From: Cryptomeria japonica
Lineage: Eukaryota; Streptophyta; Pinopsida; Cupressales; Cupressaceae
Direction of reading: 5' to 3'
Assembly: GCF_030272615.1 (NCBI RefSeq)
Contig: NC_081409.1
Location: forward strand, 875,943,594-876,007,593
DNA length: 64,000 nt
Shown here: piece by piece, positions 23,085 through 34,424 of the stretch
How positions within the stretch are numbered: the first letter of the stretch is position 1
Layout of the letters: each line of letters begins with the position of its first letter
The notes under the pieces: model-generated
What the model saw: only the letters and a program-made list of their open reading frames with translations
Database searches by the model: none
Told to the model about the DNA's origin: nothing
Made by a program: the position numbers and the translations under genes

Positions 23085-25222
23085 ATGGGTTCTTCTAAGT
23101 TTCCTCTCTTAACTCCACATAACTATGCTACTTAGAAAATTGATGGATGGAGTAAACTTATGGAAAAAGGACTCACTCATTACATTGATGGAACTATTGT
23201 TGCTCCAGCTGATCCTAAGGCTGATCTAGTTGGTCACTTAGATTGGCTCACTAAAAATATCATGGCAATTGGTACCTTAAGAAAGTATGTATCAAAGGAT
23301 CTCATTTTTCATATTGAGAAATGTACTCTAATCAAGGATGCTTGGCAAAAGTTTCAAGACTTGTATGGTCAAGTTGATGAGATTAGGGGATATCAAATTG
23401 ATAGTGATCTCACCATGTTAGATCCCAAGAACTTTGATACTATACAAGATTATGTCACTAAGGAAAATGAGTTGAGGGCACAACTCAAAGATTGTGGATT
23501 GATAAAAAGGATACTCAATTGATATTCAACTTGATAGGCAAGCTTCCACAAGAATATGCAACATTTGTTTCTAGTTTTCAAACCCATAGGATGACAATGG
23601 GTTCAAGCTACAAAATGCCTACATTTGATGCTTTCAATGAAATGTTGATGATGGAACAAACTAAGTTGATAAGCATGGGCATTCTTAAGGCTTCTAAGTC
23701 TAAAGCATTAGTGGCAAATCAAGGGAACAAAGGAAATCAAGGAAAGGACAACTCAAACAAGAAGAAATGGCAATCAAAGCCTAAAGACAAAGCACCATCT
23801 TCTCCACAACAAGGAGATTCATCCTCTTCCAAGAGAGATAATTCACCAAAGAGAGAGAGACCTACTTGTGCTTATTGTAAGAAGATTGGTCATGAGGAGC
23901 ATCGTTGCCATTCTAAGAAGATTGATGAGCTCACACATATCATCAAAAAGCATAACATTGATTTGCCTAAAATCTACAAGAAGGATGATTCATCAACTTC
24001 CACTTCCTCACATTCAAAAGGAAAAGGGCAAGCATTCATGGCTTCTACAAGTGGAAAGACTCACTCTTTTGGAATAAGAAAAGGAAAAGCTCTATGTGCT
24101 ACTATCAGTCATGATTCAGAGAGATGGCTTCTAGATTCAGGGGCTTCTCATTATATGGCATCTTCGCAGTCTATGTTCTCTACATTTGAGCCTTGCACCA
24201 TGCCACAGATTTTGATGGGCAATCATACATACATGGATGTGATTGGGAAAGGATCTATTGACATTGGGGATAACTCCTTCAATGATGTGTTGTGTGTACC
24301 CCACTTGACAAACAATCTCCTTTCTATCTATCAAATCACACATGGCGCAACTAAGAGAGTTGTGGAGTTCACACCTGACTCAGTTTTCATTAGAGACATG
24401 GAGACTAGAGCTATCATTGCAACTGGGGTGGTTGATCATGCATCTCGGTTATACTCCTTTTCATATTTTGTTGATGATGATGATTTCACATTTGATGATT
24501 CTATACATGATGATCACACTTATTGTGATGGTTCAGATTTTGAGGAGAACTTTGGACACTTGAACATGGGGATTCTCACATGTGACCCCGTTCTTGAGTC
24601 TTGTATTTCATCTCCTCATACTGATATCACATCACCTATTGCACCTGATGATGCAGATAGTGCAACATTTTTGCCTTCATGTGATTCAGTGCAGCGGGAT
24701 ATTTATTGTCTTCCAGCTTCAGTTTCATGGGATGATTACTTGACAGACATTGCAGGTTTGTTTATGGAATCCTACATTGCAGATTTGGGAGACATCATTG
24801 ATGACATTCATCTTCTCTTTGATGAAGGTGATCCTTCTTCGATTGTTGCAAGGGCACACTCTGACCCTCTTGTTCATTCTCTACATGATCATTCTTTCAA
24901 GGTTGACATGATTGTGGATACTTATGTACAACAGTTGGAGGAGGTCTCTTTATTTTTTGAGGAGACATGTGAGTCTTTGGGACATGTTCTACATCCATCT
25001 CCACTAGATCTTGGAGTGCCTTTTTCAGCACTGTGGCATAGTTTACCACCTTTGGAAGGGGTATCTTTCAGCATTGACATGGGGACACTTGAGCAGTTTT
25101 CAGAGATTCCTTTCATCATGAGTTTTCTTCATACATCTTCCCTTCATGATTGGGGAGACTTCATGGATACACCTTTGGTTTTGTTTCTTCCTAAGGGGAG
25201 GAATGTTGTTCAACGTTTGTAG
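23085..25222 (+). pseudogene. Element D Gag-protease fused to an unrecognised acidic domain
   Basis: ATG 23085 opens a Copia Gag (MGSSKFPLLTPHNYA). A TAG at 23133 stands where element E has Trp, and a one-base loss near 23500 shifts frame, so Gag is now broken. From 23492 one frame of 576 codons runs on. It holds the rest of Gag, a zinc knuckle CAYCKKIGHEEHRC (23867-23908), a protease with intact DSGAS (24134-24148) and pre-integrase text up to ENFGHLNMG (about 24570). There the expected integrase is replaced by about 215 residues rich in Asp, Ser and Pro with phrases such as WDDYLTDIAGLF and SLHDWGDFMDTPLVL. I do not recognise this domain. It has no zinc pair, no DDE and no YVDD. The same domain is present in E. 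Confidence 0.88.
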
Positions 25223-25585
25223 AGCGGTTTCTTCATACATCGAGCTTCTATCATTGGTGTAGATTCTCCATTGAGGGGGGGTCACAGTTTGACTTCTCTT
25301 CTTCTCTCATATGGGGGGGGCTTTTTCCTCTCATGGGGTTTTGTTCCTCACATAATTCTTTTGAGAGTTGTTGTATAGCTTTCATCTCTCTTTTTGGGGG
25401 AGGGTTTTTTCCCATTGGGTTTTTCTCTCTTTCCCCACTTTGTGAGAGATTTCATTGCATTGGTTTGCATGCATTTGCATTTGTACATGGATACCTAACA
25501 TGGCCTAGTAGCCGGGACCCATCTTGCATTGCTTAGTTGCATTGTAGACTTAAGTGCATTCCCCTAAGTTGCACTTAAGGGGGGG
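25223..25585 (+). other. Element D 3' untranslated region and polypurine tract
   Basis: This stretch contains G runs and T-rich text without coding motifs. TTGCACTTAAGGGGGGG at 25569-25585 touches the 3' LTR and acts by position as the polypurine tract. The same tract occurs before E's 3' LTR at 40313-40329. Confidence 0.85.
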
Positions 25586-26062
25586 TGTTGGTGTAAATAA
25601 TTATTCATCATGGATATTATTACACTTACTTAAGTTTAATTAGGATAATGCATTTCATAGTAGTTTGGGTATGAGACACTTGGGTGTTTGTGCCACATTG
25701 GGATAGTGTGTGTAGGAGAAATTCCACCTTTTATGGTGTTGATCTTGTTGTTACACTCCACTCTTGTTGTTACACTCCACATTCAGTGGGTGATCCACCT
25801 CATGTGGACTATTATATTATTTCTCCTACCTACCCACACCTATTTCCTACCTACCCTTGTTTCTTATTGAGCCACATGTCATGTTTGTGTGCTCACATAT
25901 CCCTAGCCTTGCCTATATAAGCAAGCTCATCTACATTGTATGTAAGTATGTAATTTGATTATTGATCATTTTCTATTGATGAGAATACAGTTTATTCTTG
26001 TCCCATATTATGTCTCTATTTTGTACATTTCATTGAGCTCTTGATCTTGGCAAAATCTCATA
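25586..26062 (+). repeat. 3' LTR of element D
   Basis: This 477-bp LTR starts TGTTGGTGTAAATA and ends TCTCATA (the final CA is now TA). TATATAAG recurs at 25914-25921. It is followed by TSD GGTAC at 26063-26067. Confidence 0.95.
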
Positions 26063-26211
26063 GGTACTGTTATTAACTGCTAAATTGTCTACGGGCATTA
26101 AATTTTGGTTTATCGGTATTATGTATTAAGTTTGGTTAAGTTATTTTGGGGTTTGAAATTAATAGACAACTGATTCACCCCCCCCCCCTCTCAGTTGTCT
26201 CTAGGACCTAA

Positions 26212-28962
26212 GAGGTCACTGACTAGTATTCTTAAAGGCTATAGGTCAAATTCATCAGTAAAGCCATAGAGGAAGTCATGATACCGGTGTAGGAACACAT
26301 GATGTTTCAATAGGATGTCATAGTTTTTGTATAGGAAAATTCTTCATTTTTGGATGACCTTAGGAGTAGGCTTCTTCTTCTTGACTTTATGGTAGATGGG
26401 CTTTTTGATATGTTTGAGGGACTTGAGTAGATGACGCATTGGAGAATTTGGGGACAAGGTGCACATTTCGGTCAAGTTTGGCATTTTTTCTCTTGGTAAG
26501 AGATATCAAAAAATAAAACACATTGGCCAAGTTTGAGGCATTGAGCTAGTGCAAGATAAAGTGGGGCCTAAATTAACCCAATTTAAACATAAAGGATCTC
26601 CATGATTGTAAGGACTTGAAAACATACAACTTAGGCTGGAAAGTGGCTGATATATACTAAGGCCCTTTGCTATAAATAGAAATACCTCAGATAAAGTGGA
26701 CACATAGAGATATGGTGACGTTGGCTCCCCCACCATGACACGAACACACCAAATCTCTTACCCCAAAGGTTCAGAAACCTTTTGATTGAGGAATTTTGTG
26801 TCTCATAATGAAGGGTATGTTAGTAAGGGTTAACTTTGGGATACTATACATATTCCCTAAATTAGCAAATATGGGTTTTTAGCCTTCTAGAACAATGGTG
26901 TTTAGTAACTTTTAGGGTAATAATGGTGTATATACATACAAAGGTTCACTTATTTAAGAGGCCTCCCAACCCTTAGAACAAGGGGTTTAATGCATCTCAT
27001 GGATACTAAGGGAGACTTTCGTCGATATAGAACAACAACACCAGGTGGTTGATGACTTTCATCACAACCACAATTATTTGTATAGTGGACCAAAAGAAAG
27101 TAACACCTGATTTGTTCCCTTTTAGAGGTGTAATGCACCGGGAGGTAGGCTCGCTATGAAAATACCGTGGTTTCTCTTGCACCCAACAAAGGGGAGAAGA
27201 TACCTCCATGATATTTCAGGTTTTTGCACAGAATGCACAAATGTGTCAATCACAATAGACACATGTTCTTTTTAATGCCTCATTGTAAAATGTGAGTTCA
27301 TTTTAAAACTAGTTTGTAGAAAACATGACAACGTGATTGTTCTTTTTAAAACCCGAAAATGACAAAGTGATTGTTCTTTTTAAAACCCGAAAATGACAAA
27401 GTGATTGTTCTTTTTAAACCATTTGTTGTGCAAAGTAAAAGTGACTATCCCTAGATTAATCAATTTTGCACATTTAAAATATTTTTAAGATATGTTGAAA
27501 ATTTTGATTCCTTCAAAAACCTGCAGATGATTTGTTAGAAATCCTCCTTGATATGTTTTAGTTGCACCCTTGTTAGATGATAGTTAGCAAAAATCAAAAG
27601 AAATTTAAACAAATAATTTCAACACTTACAAACGCTCATATTTCATGGTTGTCAATTTTCCTTATTTTGTCCACTTGTCTCCTTCTTCTTGTTGGAATGT
27701 GAAATCATTATAGATCTCATCTAGATGTGGAGACTTAGTTGTTCTTCTCTGAAATTTCTTCTTTGAATGCAGTAAAGCCAGAAAACTTACAATACCAAGT
27801 GTGCAATAAAGGCTTGATGGACAAGTCAGCCACTAGCAAGGAAAATAAAGCACTTCCTCATACAAAACATGACATTTTTTAAAGGTTGCACTATCATCTC
27901 TTCAAGTGGCTCCTTTTACTTTGTTACATAATAATAATAAGTTGTAAACAAAGGAAATCATTGTAAAAATCATGTCCTAAAAAGAACATGCTAAAAAACA
28001 TATTTGGGGATATTACATCTTCGACATATTTGTAGCATATTTGAAGCTTCATTCTCCAGCCATTTTTTCACCCCTAACATACAAAGTGGATGATATGAAA
28101 ATATGCTTATTCTTTTGAACAAAGTCTTCAACTCATTTTAATGCAATCTCATTTGTATCATTATGGCGATAAGTTTGCACTACAATGGAATAAACTAAGA
28201 ATATACAGTATTTAAAAAAATTAAGTCAAGGGGGATGTAAACATCAATTTTTAAAGACTATCAGCATAAATTTCAACAATTGGCCACAACTATAAAAATA
28301 ATATATTTTCAATCACCAGTGATTTGTAATAAGAAAACACATTCAAGGATCAACTATCACAATGTAAAACTCAATGGATCAAAGTCTACAAATTTTGGTA
28401 GTAAATTGCCTGTCAGACAAGATAGGGATTTAGATCAACACAAAGTAAGCAATAGGCAGACACATTTAACTTATTGCCTTAGTAGGTGAGTTGTACAGTT
28501 CAAAGAGAGAGAAGGTCATACCATAGAGAGAATGGAAAGAGCATTTGAGGAGAATAGTGGACAATACTTCTCCACCAAACAATGAGTACAAATATAATGG
28601 CATAATATTTGGGTATCATTAGTTTATTATTATTTTCTCTTCACTATTGAATATGCAACCTATTCAATTAACCATAGAAAATCCATGAATTAGAAGTCTC
28701 ATGCAAGGTTATAAATAAAATATTTGAAGCAACACCTCCACTACACTATAATTTGAGGACTCATGTCACCTAGTAAATATAGCAGTCAACAATGACTCAT
28801 CAACCAGAAACACTATCATATTAATATATACTATAAATTGAACAAGCATTCTACAAATTGTTACCAGGACTATCAAACCCACAGGAATACAAGAAGTGAC
28901 AAATAAGTTTGATGAAGCATAAGTAGCAAAAATTTCATCTTTCAAGTTTTCATTCTTTTATT
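26212..28962. other. No gene seen; intergenic DNA
   Basis: AT-rich sequence between elements C and E. A 76-codon minus-strand frame (26506-26736) and a few others show no domain or motif. A three-copy 34-bp repeat lies at 27325-27420. No LTR, tRNA or coding motif was recognised. Confidence 0.5.
27325..27420. repeat. 34-bp tandem repeat, about three copies
   Basis: Units start at 27325, 27359 and 27393 with ATGACAAMGTGATTGTTC. They are nearly identical (one difference in the first unit), and the third unit is slightly short. Confidence 0.92.
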
Positions 28963-29034
28963 CTTGTTGTTGGTGTAATAATTTATTCGTCTTGGATATA
29001 ATTATACTTTAATTAAGTTTACTTCGGTACATGC

Positions 29035-30996
29035 TATTGTCCTCATTTTTGTTTCAAAAATGAAGGACCATTACATGAAATTTTTGTCAAAAAATGAAAA
29101 TTTTACTCTGTGGCACGCTTCCTAAGGAAGAATTTCACCTAATCCCTGGACTGGCTTAATCCTCAATCCATCCTCGAACCACGTTTCTAATTTCATCACA
29201 TTCTAGGTTCATTTGCTATGTCTTTCCTTCAATTTTGGGTTTTTTCTCGCTGACTGCAGGTGGGAAATTTTCCTTGAATTGCAAGTTTAATGATTTCCTT
29301 TGTTTTAGTCTTTGTAGGGAAATTTTTGGCTAATCACAAGTGCACTTTATTGAAAAAAGAACTTGTAACTTACTTTTTATTTCCCCCTTGATGTTTTTTG
29401 GATTTTTTTTAGTTTTGATAGGGAGTTTTTGGACAAGTTACAAGTTAATTTTAAATTGCATATTTAAAAGTCACTTGTAATTCTTTTCTAAAACCCCTAT
29501 TTTAATGTCTTTTGCTTGTAATAGGGATTTTATTCCTCTATTACATGTGTTAAGTTATTAAAACTTGTTGAAGGGATTTTATTTTCCCTTTACAAGTAAT
29601 TTGTAACTTGCACATCTCTCTCCAAAACCCGATTTTGCTTAGAAATGGAATAAAGTGACAATTTTAAACTTGCTATTATGCCCAAAAAACCTGATTTTCT
29701 TCATAAAGTGCAAATTGGGGAATTTTAAACTTGTAATTGCATTTCTAAAACCCGATTTTGCCTTGTTGATGGAAAAGTAAGATTTTAAAACGTTATATGG
29801 AAATTAAAACCCGATTTTCTCTTTTACATGAAAAATAAAACTTGCATTCCTTTTCCAAAAACCCGACCAGCTAAAGGAAGGTGTTTTTGTTGCAAATTGG
29901 AAGCATTTTTTGTGGAAATTTTTTGGGATATGCAAGGCGTTTGGGATTCTTCCCTATTTTTATGCATTTTCAAACATCTATCACGCCATTTGGGGTTTAT
30001 GTTTGCTTGTTTTTTATCTAAAATAGCAAACACATGTTTGCCAAAACCCACGTTTTGGTGGATCCGAACTCCACAAAGCTTCAGTCTCCTAAGTCATTTT
30101 TGCATATTATGCTAAGGCATTGAGGTTGGAGGAAGATCAGACCAGTTATTGTGCCATTAAGTTTTCTTTTGGTGCCACGTTTTGCTACCCAAGGCGTTTT
30201 GGTAAAATGTGGCAAGGGTTTTGAAATGCAATTTAATCTTTATTTAAGAGTTCTCCTTTCTTCTTTCAAAGATTGATCATCTTTTTGAAGAGGCATTTTT
30301 AGTTTGAAGCAAGGTATGGTTTATTTTATTTCTTTGTTTCATTTTCTTTTTTTCTTGTCTTCTTGTTTTTCCTTTCTAGTTGTAAATTTGTGTTTATGTT
30401 TATTTTGCCCCAAAAATTGGTTTTGTGAGAGAGATTTTCCCCTTTCCAATGCAATTTATGAATTGCATTGTTCTTCCCCATTTCCCTCTTTCCTTGTATT
30501 CAGGATTTTAAATCCCGATTACAAGTTGGATGAAAATCATTATTCTTCCCTTATGGTTATAAGAATTTAACCAAATTTTGTTGAAATTCCAAGTTGCAAA
30601 GATGAAAAATACCCTTCCTTCCAAATTCGGGTTTTTAGAACCGGATTGCATGTCCAAAGTTCTTCCCATTTTCTTGAAACTAATATTCCCAAAACTTTCC
30701 TATTTTTATCCGTCCATATTGCTTATATCCGTACTTTCCATTCACGTCATTTCCTGCAAGTCTAATTCTCATTTTTCACTCATTTCTCCATTTTTCATTT
30801 TACAAGTATACTTGCATTCAAGTTTTAAAAATCTAATTGCATGTGCACTCTTCCCAACTTGTATACTTGTAAAATTTTCCCCAAGATCTGAAATTGGTCA
30901 AAGTCAAATTTCCACCATTCCCATTTATTTCCCATCTTTCTCTCACAAAATCGTGAAGTGCAAGGGTTGGAGTTCTTCCCATTTGAAGAAGGAAAA
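29035..30996 (+). other. 5' untranslated part of F with reiterated motif
   Basis: The start (29043-29069) can fold into a hairpin. From about 29625 to 29865 the phrase AAAACCCGATTTT and variants recur about every 60 bp. Part of this region (about 30600-30960) matches the far end of the inverted relative H (complement of about 45560-45966). No coding motif is seen before 30997. Confidence 0.55.
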
Positions 30997-33900
30997 ATGT
31001 TAGTTGCAGCTGATTATGATGTTGCCTTAACACTTTTAAGTCTTCATCGTAGTATACCAAGTTTTCCTTCAATGTTAGATTTACCATCCTCTCCTATTCC
31101 AAAGAAGATGAAGTATAAATATGACAAGTACCAGAATGAAGTTTCACCTTCGCAAGTTTCCTCTCCTTTGGATCGCATAAAAGATAGGGAGATAGGGAAT
31201 GTGGACATTTCAGAATTTGTCAAGAGAGTGGAGGATCTGTAGGTAGTAATATGTAGTGGTTGTTGGATAGCCACATCCATCACGCATCCTCTTTTCTAGT
31301 GGCTGCCCTAGAACCTGAATTTATTCTTGCTTGCGCCCATCACTTTGACAAAGAGACAAGAACCATTAAAAATGATGATGGTAAAGCAATAATCCGCCTT
31401 GATGTAGATACAATTGAGAAAGTCTTCAGAATACCACCAGCACCTATTTATATGGAAATTTCAAAGGATAGTGTAGCCAAGTACTATGTCAAGAGGGAAA
31501 ATGAATGCAAATGTCATATTAATAGGTGGATTCATGAGCCACGAGCTGCCTTCTCAAGGTGGGCTAAGTTGTACCGTTGTGACTTTAAGTGAGAAATTGG
31601 AGACATCATAACTCTCCTCAGCAGGATGATGGGTCTTGAACACTCCAATGTTTTTGAACCTTGGATATATCATTTTACCATGTTCATAAGGCAATCCCAT
31701 CATATATCATGGGGAGATATTATCAGCGATCCTTTATGTGAGCAGCTTGCAGTAGTCCCTACCACCATGACATTTTAAATGAATTCATACTTAGTGTATT
31801 TGGTAGCGTCACTCAAAAATTTCCCTGGTCTTTCTACCAAGGGTGACCGCTCGCACATACCTGTATGGGAATATTATGATCAGCTACCTTTGAGACCTAG
31901 CAAATTGCATTTCAGAAGAGTTCAAGATGCATTCTTTGGTTACTTCATGTGCTAGTTTGACAAGACTCTAAAGAACAGAAGGGTGTCAAATGAGGCATGG
32001 GAAAGAGTGAATGAGTATGGGTGTTTGTTTCTTCAATTCCCAACCTTTACCTATATGAGGGTCGGATTCTATAGTGGGCAGCCATACATGCTTCCTAGAT
32101 ACCCGACCAATAAGATCATTCTTATGGAATTGGGAAGATAGATCATGGTTGTGCATGCTCATCAGTCTGTTAGACATAAGGTCAGAATGGGGATTTCTAC
32201 AACAAACCCATTGAAAATTGGTCGGTATTCTCTTGTCACATTCATCAAAGCCAAAGCTATGGAGACTGAGATGCAAGAGATTAAACTCAAAAGGTTTAAG
32301 TCCAGGGACGATTTTGATTACCAGGGTATGAAGGAAAATATCAAAAAGTCCTTCATGCACGTGCATCGTATTGAGGATATCTGGGTAGATCTCCATATAG
32401 AAATGGAGGTTCCCAACATGGACTACTGCCGGCTTACCATTGAGCAAGTTATTGATCTGAACCTGGTGGACATTCCACAAGGAATGATCGATGATGGTCA
32501 TGTGCTCGATCCAAAGTATGTCTCATGAAGGGTTGAGGAAGCCCCACTTCCTTTAATCCAATGGTCGCATAAAGAATGCACGTCCATTCTTGAAAGATTT
32601 CAGCATATCCTAGCTAACACCAACACTTGGATCAAAGGTAATAGTCTTAGACTCATCAAGATCAAAGTTGGGAAAGAAGATTACTCTACAGGGCCTCTTA
32701 GACGTAAGTCTGAGATTCAGATTGACAACAAGGAAGGTGCATCATCTTCAGGCACCAGGATCAAATTGCAGGTTAGTCGGGCAGTAGTGCTTCCTCCTGA
32801 GGAGGCAACAGTTCATGGAAAGGAAAAGTCTTGGTTTCATGTTCATGTGATCGATCCTGATAATCCAGAAGAAGGACACCAATATGATGATGCTCCTAAG
32901 TCTCTAGCTTTGGACTCACCTCGTGAGATTCCTTCTTCAGTTTCCATTGAGATGCCTCTTTCTCCTCCTAACATAATAGTGGAAGAGTCTCCTCAGAATA
33001 TCATTCCTATTTCAACAGTTGAGCGCCTCCTAGTCATCTACAAGAGAGTTCGCTGGAAATTGTTGAGGATGCTCCTGCATGTATCCAGTTGTCAAAGATT
33101 GATACCTCTACTTATGGATTTGAAGAATTTATGAGGCAATCTCCATGCCCATTTGTTACTAAGAAAACCATGTTCGCCATCCAAAAAGATACTCCTCCCA
33201 AGGTGACCATGGTTGTTCAAACAGAAACTGCTTCTCCTTCGCCTTCAACAGCTACTAGAGGAGAACTAGTCGTTTTACCTCCATGGCTTAGTTCTTTTAC
33301 CCCAAAGAGGAAGAAGTAGGAAATCTCCCCTGATGTCTTTGACTATCAGCAACTCAAACAGTCTAGGCCCAAGTTTGCTAAAAAGGCCAAGACAATCTCA
33401 AGAGTGACTGTTGATAGCAATAAGATGAAAGTGGCAGAAATTGGAGCCCCTTGTGGATAAGCCACGTAAGGAAATGCAAGTTGTTGATTGCAGGGTTACA
33501 AGGATAGAATTGGGCAAACAAATGCATGAAGTGGTCAAACACGATGCCCAGCAATTTGTAGCCTCACTAGTGCAGCGGTATGACAAACTTCTAGCAAAGA
33601 AAGACAAGTTAGAAGAGGAGAACTAGCAACTTGTTGCAGTTGTTCATAAAATTACAAAACCTACTGGTGAAGGGAGTAATCCTACAAGTTATTTCAGTTC
33701 CCAAGAATCGATTCATGGAGTTGAGAGATTTGCCCATAAAGTTCAAGCATTGGATTCTTGGGTGGATCAACTTCATGATCTATGTGCACAAGTGTTGAAA
33801 GACATTTTCCAAATGATGTCTAAGTTGGAGGCCATTGAAGAGAAATTAAATCATACCTCTGACACTTTCAAACAGAATCTGGAAAGGGTTGAAGATAGTT

Positions 33901-34424
33901 TGACAATCTGGCACAACATGCCCCAACAACAGTTGAGTGTTCTTCAGGAGCATGCCATTATTTATTCCAGGGTCATGTACTTGAAATTTGAAGAACTTTT
34001 GGAGACTAAATCCCTTGTTCTCAAATCCCTCATTGAGGAGATTGATGATGCAATGAGATTGCGGGGTGAAGTATTTCAAGGTATTGTTTCCCATTGTGAG
34101 AATGCATCTTGCAACATAATGAGTCAAAATGGAGAGCTGATACTAGAAGAAGAAGTTCTTGCAGATTTACAGATGAGGATTCATAATGAATGGAGGAGCG
34201 AACAATTCTCAGCTGCTTCAATTCAGGCTCTGATGAAACATCAAACCTTTTTGCATGAAATCCAGTCCATCTTGGAGAAGAAAAACTCTATGATTCTTCG
34301 ATGCCATGATACCATTGTGAAGACCATGGTTGTTGCCAAGAACACCCATGAACCGAATCTTGCTGAGCTACGAATGATCATCCAGAAGTTTGAAGGATTC
34401 ATGTCTTCACATACTACAGCTTAA
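30997..34424 (+). pseudogene. Long F-element protein of unknown function, decayed
   Basis: ATG 30997 (MLVAADYDVALTLLSLH) opens the frame. A frameshift near 31250 and others near 33060 and 33420 and about six stops (such as 31590-31592 and 32526-32528) break it, but the pieces join into about 1,100 codons. Early text (RLDVDTIEKVFRIPPAP, about 31400) faintly resembles plant transposon-associated 'plant mobile domain' proteins; this is a weak inference. The middle is Pro/Ser-rich. The last 330 residues (33441-34424) are charged and probably coiled coil (QVLKDIFQMMSKLEAIEEKL). There is no CCHC knuckle, DSG, DDE or YVDD. Confidence 0.6.

Larger units (their letters stand above)
21032..26062 (+). 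mobile_element. Young non-autonomous Copia element D (gag-PR plus unknown domain)
   Basis: Identical-length LTRs of 477 bp (21032-21508 and 25586-26062) differ at four positions that I can see, under 1%. The TSD GGTAC is intact (21027-21031, 26063-26067). It has an exact initiator-Met primer site and a polypurine tract, so it carries all signals needed in cis. Its single coding region covers Gag, zinc knuckle, protease and the beginning of pre-integrase. Integrase, RT and RNase H are absent and replaced by an unrecognised domain. It must have moved with enzymes supplied by another element. Confidence 0.95.
14566..26211 (+). mobile_element. Ty1/Copia retrotransposon C, with element D in its 3' LTR
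   Basis: The element runs from LTR start TGTTGGTATTATGG (14566) through an initiator-Met-like primer site, gag-pol relics and a polypurine tract to the 3' LTR starting at 20215. Element D (21032-26062) interrupts that 3' LTR; the LTR resumes with the same words (GTACTGTTATTAACTGCTAA) at 26064. No flanking TSD survives: CATCA precedes the left end, while the right end reads CCTAAGAGG where CCTAACA plus TSD is expected. Several pol active-site residues are lost. Confidence 0.93.
20215..26211 (+). repeat. 3' LTR of element C, interrupted by element D
   Basis: The first part is 20215-21031 and the second is 26068-26211 (26063-26067 is the duplicated target GGTAC). Relative to the 5' LTR it lacks 100 bp between two copies of ATTGTAATA (near 20633), removing the TATA-like motif. 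The final bases read CCTAAGA where CCTAACA is expected. Confidence 0.9.

Noticed and set aside
26506-26736. 76-codon minus-strand frame as a small gene
   Set aside because: No recognisable domain, no upstream signals and no related copy in the window.
27325-27420. Possible CRISPR-like array
   Set aside because: The three 34-bp units are directly adjacent without spacers, and the context is a plant genome.
31986-32501. 171-codon minus-strand frame in F
   Set aside because: It is antisense to the long F frame; no motif was found.
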